Source: Sulfurovum sp. (GTDB lineage: Bacteria > Campylobacterota > Campylobacteria > Campylobacterales > Sulfurovaceae). From it: 12,718 nucleotides of DNA. A model generated the notes under the pieces. That model was given only the letters and a program-made list of their open reading frames with translations, searched no databases and was not told the origin of the DNA. The stretch covers positions 1 through 12,718 of the forward strand of contig DYMW01000043.1 in NCBI GenBank assembly GCA_020721385.1. The letters are read 5' to 3'. Shown one piece after another: positions 7,531 to 12,718 of the stretch (its first letter is position 1; each line of letters begins with the position of its first letter). Position numbers and translations under genes: made by a program.

Positions 7531-7962
7531 TTAATATCCTTTATGATGTTGAATAAATTGTTGCTTGTTCTTCTTAAGTGAAAGCAATTTAATTCCACCT
7601 TTATTTTTTAATGTAACAACGTTATTACCAATATGTGCGACCTGATAATCACCGACTTTTTGACCCACTTTGTACCACTTTTTATTAATAAATGCCGCAT
7701 GATTTAAAATAGCTGATAATAGATAAATAGGTTCTTCTTTAGGTAGAACAACACCATTAACTTCTTCTTTTTGCACTTCTTTAGGTTGACGTTTGACAAT
7801 AGGAAAAGGATTAACAGTTGTCTCTAACGTAGCCAAATTAATTCCACCACGCTCCTCTTTTATTTTTGCAACCATATTGGTTATCTCAGTTGAACTCAGT
7901 GAAGCACTCCATAACCATACCGTAGTAATAGGAAGGAGTAAAAGTGTACTTATTTTTTTCAT
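7531..7962 (-). CDS. mshK: Periplasmic linker protein, PilP/GspC-like (MshK-like)
   Basis: 143 residues. Residues 1-20 are a signal peptide or anchor (KKISTLLLLPITTVWLWSA). A linker region runs to about 77, with NPFPIV at 51-56 and a charged Lys/Glu stretch. Residues about 78-131 form a small beta domain: YLLSAILNHAAFINKKWYKV, then GQKVGDYQVAHI, then NNVVTLKN and GIKLLSL. This is the homology-region fold of PilP/GspC, which contacts the secretin N0 domain and links it to the inner-membrane complex. There is no clear lipobox cysteine, in contrast to lipoprotein PilP. The ATG overlaps the mshJ stop by one base (TAATG), and the secretin gene begins 2 bases after the stop. Assignment rests on the beta-domain pattern plus position; sequence similarity in this family is low, so the symbol is tentative. 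Confidence 0.78.
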   Translation of the reverse strand: MKKISTLLLLPITTVWLWSASLSSTEITNMVAKIKEERGGINLATLETTVNPFPIVKRQPKEVQKEEVNGVVLPKEEPIYLLSAILNHAAFINKKWYKVGQKVGDYQVAHIGNNVVTLKNKGGIKLLSLKKNKQQFIQHHKGY

Positions 7963-8615
7963 TAGTGATTAATCCCCCATACTGAAATATTAATATCGGC
8001 AAATGTTGTACTTGCATTTTTATCCATATAGATATGGCTACCATAAATATCGGTAACCAAAACATTTTTTTCTAATCTATTAATAAACTTAATAATGTTT
8101 TTATACTCACCATCACACCCAACTGCAATTTGTAAAATATGTCCAAAACTTCCATTGTTGTCCACATAATTGTTGTCAATATAATTAATATTAACGGTTT
8201 GTTCTTTGGCTTCTTTGGTAATACTGTTTAAAAAATTTGACCAACTTTTTTTATTAAAAAGAAGTGGAGAAAGTTCATCTAAATTGGAAGAGATAAAATT
8301 AATATCATCATTGGTAATATTAATCTGCTTTTTAACCCCTTCTATATCATGGTCATACTTTTTAATATAATAATCTCTGTCCCCATTTTTTGTAATGGTT
8401 GACAAATATTCATTATGCGTCGCAATACTCTTTTGTAATTGTTGCTTTGTTCTAACTGAACTGTTATACGCATCTTGTGCATAGGGTAAAAAAAGTGTGT
8501 ATGACAAATATCCTATGACCACAAAAATCATAAGAAGAATCATCCATTTTTCATTCTCACTTTTTCCTTTAAAAAACTCATCTAAAGCATTTAAAATATT
8601 GACCAGTGCTTTCAT
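7962..8615 (-). CDS. mshJ: Inner-membrane alignment protein, PilO/GspM-like (MshJ-like)
   Basis: 217 residues with PilO topology: a short cytoplasmic segment (1-23), one membrane helix (24-43, WMILLMIFVVIGYLSYTLF), a periplasmic coiled coil (about 50-115) and a C-terminal alpha/beta domain (about 122-215) with HILQIAVGCDGEYKNIIKFI, the part that resembles the ferredoxin-like fold of PilO/GspM. It would pair with the PilN-like half of MshI to form the periplasmic alignment subcomplex. The gene overlaps mshI by four bases (ATGA) and mshK by one. The topology and fold pattern are clear; family members share little sequence, so the name depends partly on position. Confidence 0.8.
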   Translation of the reverse strand: MKALVNILNALDEFFKGKSENEKWMILLMIFVVIGYLSYTLFLPYAQDAYNSSVRTKQQLQKSIATHNEYLSTITKNGDRDYYIKKYDHDIEGVKKQINITNDDINFISSNLDELSPLLFNKKSWSNFLNSITKEAKEQTVNINYIDNNYVDNNGSFGHILQIAVGCDGEYKNIIKFINRLEKNVLVTDIYGSHIYMDKNASTTFADINISVWGINH

Positions 8616-10147
8616 TTATAATTAACCTTTAAAATACCATTATACACTGTATTCGCCTTATTCAATTCAATACGTTCAATATTAATCTCTTTAATTTTCT
8701 CAAAATATTCTTTTGAAATATATTTAATATATTTTGTTATTTTTTTATCATCATTACTCAATAAAGAGAGGGAAAAATTATCATTTGTACTGTTTAATTC
8801 ATTAATTTTTACATCATAGATTTTTAAATCCTGTGCAAAAGTATAAAACAAACCTGATTTCAGCGTATAAGTGACTTTTTTATTATAAATAGAAGTTAAT
8901 GTTTTTGCTTTATTTTCAAAAATATTTTCCAACTCATGTAACTTATCTGTATGCTTTTTTAAAACCTGTTGTTTCTCACTCAATATTTGTTTGTACTTAT
9001 CAGCTTCTGAAGACAAATCGATATTATCACTATTGAGTTTAACATTATAGGCTTCATTCATGTAAGAAGGAATTAAGTACGCCAAGGGTATTCCAATGGC
9101 CAACAAAGAGGCCGTTACGGTTGAAATAATAAATTGTCCACTTGCCCGTTTGGCAAAAACTGGAGGTCTTGGATAGGTACTTAAATTTAATATTTTATCG
9201 GGACTTTGTAGATAATCCAATCCTGATTTAACCATCAAATAGTGTAACTGATCAACATACCATTCATCATTTTTAATATCAAAAGTGAAATCTAAATTAA
9301 ACGTAGGAATACCCAAATAGTTATGCCCATAATCACCCAAACCAATAATAGGACTCTTAACCGAACCTAAAAAAAGTTTCTGAATGTTGGGAATATTATA
9401 CGCCCGTTTTGTATAAATCAAAATATCATTAATTTGTAAAAAAACTTCACTAAAGAGCTTCATAAGATTTTGTTGATAAAGTGAATTGGTCGATTTAAGA
9501 CCTTCGGCTTCCAACATTTCAAAAAACAATACTTCATCAACTTTTTCACCCAATTGAATACAATATTTTTCATAAATTTGATGTAAAGAGTACTCTATCG
9601 ATTTGGAGTATAAAAACTCTCCATTTCGATAAATGGTTACAAAAGCATCATGCATTGTAAAATAGATATAACAGTGTACCCCATCAGTCTCAAGAGTATG
9701 ATTGGTATACAATGTTCTATAGAGCAGTGGTGCAGGAAGCAAAAGATCAATGTACTTTGTCTCATTTACAATCGGAGTGAGTTTTTTATCCATTACCCCT
9801 GGTTCGGTAATAAAAACATTGTAAATATTCTCAAACTCAGCCGAACCATTTTTTTGATAGTGTATGCTGTACTCTTGCTCTTGATCTAGCCCTAACTCTT
9901 CATAAGCTTTCATATAAATAACATCATCAAGCTCATCATCTCCAGCCTCAAAACCGAGATCCAATGATGCAATAATCATGTCTTTGTTCATCACATAGGA
10001 GATAACAAAATTGCTGTCCCCATAATGAAGCTTCTCTATATTCTCTAATTCTTGATTCCTATATTCATAATATTTATTAATATAGGGATTGATAGTTATA
10101 ATATTTTTAAATTTTTTAATTCTATGGTCAATACTTTTCGTAGACAT
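8612..10147 (-). CDS. mshI: Fused PilM/PilN-like (GspL-like) inner-membrane protein, MshI-like
   Basis: 511 residues, first gene of the operon. Residues 1-317 are cytoplasmic and have spaced beta/alpha segments consistent with an actin-like PilM/GspL cytoplasmic domain, though I see no clear nucleotide-binding motif. The segment LNLSTYPRPPVFAKR at 320-334 precedes the single membrane helix (about 338-358). It is placed like the INLLP motif of PilN, which docks on PilM. Residues about 378-420 are a coiled coil (KYKQILSEKQQVLKKHTDKL), and about 428-511 a PilN/GspL-type ferredoxin-like periplasmic domain. The protein therefore carries in one chain what PilM and PilN do separately, as GspL does. 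It would recruit the MshE motor and pair with MshJ. The ATG at 10145-10147 has only a distant ribosome site (AAGGG, 13 bases upstream), so translation may be weak or start differently; no better in-frame start is seen. Confidence 0.82.
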   Translation of the reverse strand: MSTKSIDHRIKKFKNIITINPYINKYYEYRNQELENIEKLHYGDSNFVISYVMNKDMIIASLDLGFEAGDDELDDVIYMKAYEELGLDQEQEYSIHYQKNGSAEFENIYNVFITEPGVMDKKLTPIVNETKYIDLLLPAPLLYRTLYTNHTLETDGVHCYIYFTMHDAFVTIYRNGEFLYSKSIEYSLHQIYEKYCIQLGEKVDEVLFFEMLEAEGLKSTNSLYQQNLMKLFSEVFLQINDILIYTKRAYNIPNIQKLFLGSVKSPIIGLGDYGHNYLGIPTFNLDFTFDIKNDEWYVDQLHYLMVKSGLDYLQSPDKILNLSTYPRPPVFAKRASGQFIISTVTASLLAIGIPLAYLIPSYMNEAYNVKLNSDNIDLSSEADKYKQILSEKQQVLKKHTDKLHELENIFENKAKTLTSIYNKKVTYTLKSGLFYTFAQDLKIYDVKINELNSTNDNFSLSLLSNDDKKITKYIKYISKEYFEKIKEINIERIELNKANTVYNGILKVNYK

Positions 10148-10178
10148 CCAAATACACCATCCCTTATAAGATATAAAT

Positions 10179-10184
10179 ATTATA
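10179..10184 (-). promoter_or_regulatory. Candidate -10 box of the nine-gene operon
   Basis: TATAAT on the minus strand, 31 bases before the mshI ATG, gives a leader of about 25 bases. No convincing -35 box lies 16-18 bases upstream, which is common for housekeeping promoters in Campylobacterota. In such AT-rich DNA a TATAAT can occur by chance, so confidence is modest. Lack of any gap larger than about 10 bases downstream means this would drive all nine genes. Confidence 0.35.
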
Positions 10185-10245
10185 TTAATTAGGGTATTAA
10201 GTTTTGCTTACTAAGTTTAGAGTTTTAAGAAGTTTCTTTAAATTT

Positions 10246-10280
10246 ATATTAAAAATAACATTTAATGTTATTTTTAATAT
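10246..10280 (-). terminator. AT-rich 16-bp inverted repeat past era; candidate terminator
   Basis: Perfect 16-base arms (10246-10261 and 10265-10280) flank a three-base loop, 45 bases after the era stop. Read on the minus strand, the second arm carries T5 followed by AATAT. The remaining bases to the mshI promoter hold nothing else I can identify. Like the palindrome after mshG, it has only one G:C pair, so strength is uncertain. It could equally insulate or regulate the operon promoter about 60 bases downstream. Confidence 0.4.
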
Positions 10281-10325
10281 TTTATTGATTTTAGAATTTT
10301 TAAATATTAAAAAAAGTTATCTACT

Positions 10326-11216
10326 TTAAAAGATATAACCCTGTTCTTCTAAGCTTCCCCGAGATTTACTCCACCCTTTTTTAACCGAAACATGAAGGTC
10401 TAAATAGATTTTTTTCCCAGAGAAAAGCTCCAATTGTTGCCGTGCCAATCTTCCAACACGCTTAATCCCCTCTCCTCCATTTCCAACAATAATACCTTTT
10501 TGTGTCTCTTTTTCAACAACAATGGTGGCATAAATTGTGTCCAACTCATCGCTCTCATCAATTTTTTCAATGGTAACATCAGACTCATACGGAATCTCGT
10601 CACTTAAATTTTCAAATACCGATTCACGGATAAGCTCTTTATAAATATCACGAATATTGTCGGTGGTCATAATCTCTGTATCAAAAAAAGCTGGTGATAT
10701 AGGAAGATATTTAACCACCTCATCCAATAATGCTTTTTTACCCACTTTTTTATTCACTGAAAAAGGAATAATTGCTTCAAACTTATCTTGATATTTTTGA
10801 TACTGACCCAATTTTTCAAGTACTTTCCCTTGAGGAACATGGTCTATTTTGGTTAACAGAACAATGTGTTTTGCACGTTTACTCTCATCAAGTGCCAAAA
10901 ACTTCTCATACTCATCAAGCTTATCGGTAACAGGTGCTAAAAAAAGAATCAAATCACAATCACCCATCGCTTTTAATGCTTCTTCCAACATAAACTCATT
11001 AATCAGTTTCTCTTTTCTATGAATACCTGGTGTATCCACAAAAATAAGCTGATTGTCATTGTGCATCACAATAATGTTCATTCTTTTTCGAGTCGCCTGT
11101 GCTTTTTTAGATACCATTGCCAATTTCTCACCTACAAGATGATTTAGCAATGTACTCTTTCCCGAGTTAGGTCGCCCCACAACAGCAATAAATCCTGCCT
11201 TTGTATTTGTTTCCAT
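10326..11216 (-). CDS. era: GTPase Era, 16S rRNA-binding ribosome assembly factor
   Basis: 296 residues, full length for Era. The GTPase domain carries G1 GRPNSGKS at 14-21, G2 Thr42, G3 DTPG at 61-64, G4 TKID at 122-125 (a variant of the usual NKxD) and G5 around PFSV at 151-154. The C-terminal type 2 KH domain is complete, with IIVGNGGEGIKRVGRLARQQ around the GNGG loop at 245-248 and LDLHVSVKKGWSKS near the end. The protein binds the 3' region of 16S rRNA and couples 30S maturation to GTP state. A TATAAT box 37 bases upstream and separation by 178 bases from mshI point to an independent unit. It is a housekeeping gene with no functional tie to the pilus genes seen here. Confidence 0.98.
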   Translation of the reverse strand: METNTKAGFIAVVGRPNSGKSTLLNHLVGEKLAMVSKKAQATRKRMNIIVMHNDNQLIFVDTPGIHRKEKLINEFMLEEALKAMGDCDLILFLAPVTDKLDEYEKFLALDESKRAKHIVLLTKIDHVPQGKVLEKLGQYQKYQDKFEAIIPFSVNKKVGKKALLDEVVKYLPISPAFFDTEIMTTDNIRDIYKELIRESVFENLSDEIPYESDVTIEKIDESDELDTIYATIVVEKETQKGIIVGNGGEGIKRVGRLARQQLELFSGKKIYLDLHVSVKKGWSKSRGSLEEQGYIF

Positions 11217-11252
11217 GTAATATAGTCACTTTCAAAATAATTTAATTTTCTA

Positions 11253-11258
11253 ATTATA
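11253..11258 (-). promoter_or_regulatory. Candidate -10 box of era
   Basis: TATAAT on the minus strand lies 36 bases before the era ATG; no good -35 is seen. It sits in the 131-base divergent spacer shared with the DUF819 gene. Confidence 0.35.
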
Positions 11259-11320
11259 ACCGAATGTGCCAAAATTGCACTTCAGATTTAAATTTTGGCT
11301 TAGTACTATATTGTTACAAT

Positions 11321-11339
11321 CCTTTAAATATTTTAAAGG
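11321..11339 (+). promoter_or_regulatory. Inverted repeat covering the ribosome site of the DUF819 gene
   Basis: CCTTTAAA (11321-11328) and TTTAAAGG (11332-11339) are perfectly complementary with a TAT loop. The right arm contains the AAAGG ribosome site of the gene starting at 11348. A TACAAT -10-like box ends at 11320, directly before the left arm, so a transcript from it would begin within or just after the left arm. Either an RNA hairpin hiding the ribosome site or a repressor operator is possible; both are inference. Confidence 0.35.
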
Positions 11340-11347
11340 TTTAAAAA

Positions 11348-12505
11348 ATGATACAGACAAGCTTTGGATACCTATCACTTTTACTTTTTGTCTCAGCAGT
11401 CATTCTCTATGTTACCTCGATAAGTAAACTAAAACTCTTTCATTATTTACCTGCCATTGTGATTATCTATTTTTGTGTTATGGTACTCTCTAGCCTTGAA
11501 GTATGGAGTAAAACCGATGCCATTAACACCACCTACAAAGCCTTTAAATCCAACCTTTTACCTGCCATGATTTTTCTAATGCTTCTACAAGCCGATATTC
11601 GTAATATTTTTAAACTCGGTAAGAAAATACTTTTGACATTCTTTTTAGCCTCTTTGAGTATCTCATTAGGATTTATTATCACTTTTGCACTACTTCACAA
11701 CCATTTTCCTACTGATGCATGGGGAACATTTGGAGCGTTAAGTGGCTCATGGATGGGAGGAACTGGCAACATGATAGCCATTCAATCTGCCTTACATATT
11801 CCTGATTCTGCAATGGGGAATATCCTGTTGATAGACTCAATTGATTACGCGTTATGGGTGATGATACTTTTAGCCCTTGTTCCCTTTGCTTCTACCTTTA
11901 ACCATTGGTCTGGAGCTAAAAACAGTCTGCTCGAACAGATAGACCAAACAAATTCGACACAAGAAGAGAAAGCATTGAGTTTTGAAACCTTATTTTTGGT
12001 ACTCTCGCTCTCACTGATTATCTCTTTTCTTAGTCAACATATTGCTACTTATTTTCCAAATTCAGAATTTTTTGATACCACCACATGGACAATTTTAGTG
12101 GCGACCCTATTGGGTATCGCAGGTTCGTTTACCCCTCTGCATCAAATGAAAAGCACGGCGGTTGTGGGAAATATTTTTTTATACCTTATTGTAGCCCTCA
12201 TTGCTTCTCGTGCCAATTTTGGTGAACTGACCCAAGCCCCTCTTTATGTGGTTGCAGGATTGATGATTATTACGCTTCATGCCATGATTATGATACTCTT
12301 TGCCAAACTCTTTAAACTCGATTTGTTTACTTTGGGTGTTGCTTCCTTAGCCAATATTGGAGGGGTTGCTTCTGCTCCAATATTGGCAGGAGCTTACCAT
12401 AAAGCATTAATCCCTATAGGCGTACTGATGGCAATGATGGGATACATCATTGGAACCTTTATGGGACTTGGCGTATCAAAAATATTACAAATCATTGCCT
12501 CATAA
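11348..12505 (+). CDS. DUF819 family integral membrane protein (YjcL-like)
   Basis: 385 residues, mostly hydrophobic, with roughly ten membrane helices. Two conserved glycine-rich stretches mark the family: TFGALSGSWMGGTGNMIAIQ at 127-146 in the first half and ANIGGVASAPILAGAYHKA at 335-353 in the second. They sit at equivalent places in two half-repeats, as in inverted-repeat transporters. A hydrophilic cytoplasmic or periplasmic loop (about 184-210, Gln/Glu/Thr-rich) separates the halves. The substrate of DUF819 proteins is not known to me. AAAGG lies 8 bases before the ATG and is contained in an inverted repeat. The gene is transcribed away from era, and a second gene begins 45 bases after its stop, so the two may form an operon. 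Confidence 0.9.
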   Translation: MIQTSFGYLSLLLFVSAVILYVTSISKLKLFHYLPAIVIIYFCVMVLSSLEVWSKTDAINTTYKAFKSNLLPAMIFLMLLQADIRNIFKLGKKILLTFFLASLSISLGFIITFALLHNHFPTDAWGTFGALSGSWMGGTGNMIAIQSALHIPDSAMGNILLIDSIDYALWVMILLALVPFASTFNHWSGAKNSLLEQIDQTNSTQEEKALSFETLFLVLSLSLIISFLSQHIATYFPNSEFFDTTTWTILVATLLGIAGSFTPLHQMKSTAVVGNIFLYLIVALIASRANFGELTQAPLYVVAGLMIITLHAMIMILFAKLFKLDLFTLGVASLANIGGVASAPILAGAYHKALIPIGVLMAMMGYIIGTFMGLGVSKILQIIAS

Positions 12506-12550
12506 AAGTGACATTAAACTTCTTTATCAAAAACAACAAGGAAAAATATC

Positions 12551-12718
12551 ATGATTAAAAAAACCCTATTACAAGACCACTCCACCGCCGTAACCTACAC
12601 CACAAAAACGGGACAAACCGTTGTTCCAGATGGATGTAAAGCAACTTTTGTGACCACTTCAGGACACCTATCTCCTATGAAAATTCATGATGGGATAGAG
12701 ACTTTTGGAGAGCTTGAA
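12551..12718 (+). CDS. N-terminal fragment of a soluble protein, possibly rhodanese-domain (partial, cut by window edge)
   Basis: 56 open codons from the ATG at 12551 to the right edge without a stop. An AAGGA ribosome site lies about 9 bases upstream, in the 45-base gap after the DUF819 gene. The sequence has no signal peptide. It begins MIKKTLLQDHSTAVTY and includes VVPDGCKATFVTTSGHLSP followed by KIHDGIETFGELE. This resembles, from memory, the N-terminus of rhodanese-like proteins of Campylobacterota, in which the catalytic Cys domain would follow beyond the window. That domain is not visible, so the name is tentative; that a real gene starts here is well supported by the ribosome site and codon pattern. 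Confidence 0.65.
   Translation, partial: MIKKTLLQDHSTAVTYTTKTGQTVVPDGCKATFVTTSGHLSPMKIHDGIETFGELE

Noticed and set aside
10128..10160. A 10-codon open reading (MVYLDVYEKY) starting 13 bases before the mshI ATG and overlapping it out of frame, as a possible leader peptide.
   Set aside because: Its AAGGG lies directly against its own ATG, leaving no usable ribosome-site spacing; chance is the simpler explanation.
11259..11282. A short GTGC...GCAC inverted repeat in the era/DUF819 spacer as a possible operator.
   Set aside because: Arms of only four bases with a seven-base gap are expected by chance in a spacer of this size.
1..12718. Search for tRNA or rRNA genes, CRISPR repeats, transposase genes, attachment sites and toxin-antitoxin pairs.
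   Set aside because: None seen: coding density is high, the gaps are short and AT-rich, and no cloverleaf, regularly spaced repeat or mobile-element gene was recognised. The operon does not look recently acquired.

Overview
The window looks like a chromosomal segment from a member of the Campylobacterota (Epsilonproteobacteria), probably of the Arcobacter/Sulfurimonas kind. Reasons: very AT-rich intergenic DNA, AAGGA-type ribosome sites, TATAAT-like -10 boxes with poor -35 boxes, and an operon combining MSHA-pilus-type proteins in an order that recalls the Campylobacter jejuni cts transformation genes. Genus is inference.

Layout, left to right. (1) 1-696, minus strand: the N-terminal part of a secreted surface protein with a beta-sandwich-like domain and the start of a DUF5011-type Ig-like repeat. 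It has its own promoter and runs off the left edge. (2) 829-10147, minus strand: one tightly packed nine-gene operon. In transcription order it encodes a PilM/PilN-like or GspL-like fusion (MshI), a PilO/GspM-like protein (MshJ), a PilP/GspC-like periplasmic protein (MshK), the secretin (MshL), a small AAA ATPase (MshM/ExeA-like), a membrane-anchored TPR protein (MshN-like), an unrecognised exported 182-residue protein, the assembly ATPase (MshE/GspE) and the inner-membrane platform protein (MshG/GspF). Every junction overlaps or is only a few bases long, so the genes are almost certainly co-transcribed and translationally coupled. (3) 10326-11216, minus strand: era, the ribosome-assembly GTPase. 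(4) 11348-12505, plus strand, divergent from era: a DUF819 membrane protein. (5) 12551-12718, plus strand: the start of a short-spaced downstream gene, possibly rhodanese-like.

Together the nine operon products would form a complete envelope-spanning type IV pilus / type II secretion-class machine: secretin pore in the outer membrane, MshK as periplasmic link, MshI-MshJ as the inner-membrane alignment complex, MshG as platform and MshE as motor. No pilin, prepilin peptidase or retraction ATPase is present, so the fibre subunits must be encoded elsewhere. The set secretin - AAA ATPase - membrane/exported accessory - GspE - GspF resembles ctsD-ctsP-ctsX-ctsE-ctsF, so DNA uptake is as likely a role as adhesion. 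The most distinctive points are the unrecognised 182-residue protein embedded between the TPR gene and the motor gene, a motor whose N-terminal c-di-GMP-type motifs look degenerate, long AT-rich inverted repeats just beyond both minus-strand 3' ends, and a hairpin that would hide the ribosome site of the DUF819 gene. There is no gene-free stretch longer than 300 bases; the largest gaps are 697-828, 10148-10325 and 11217-11347.
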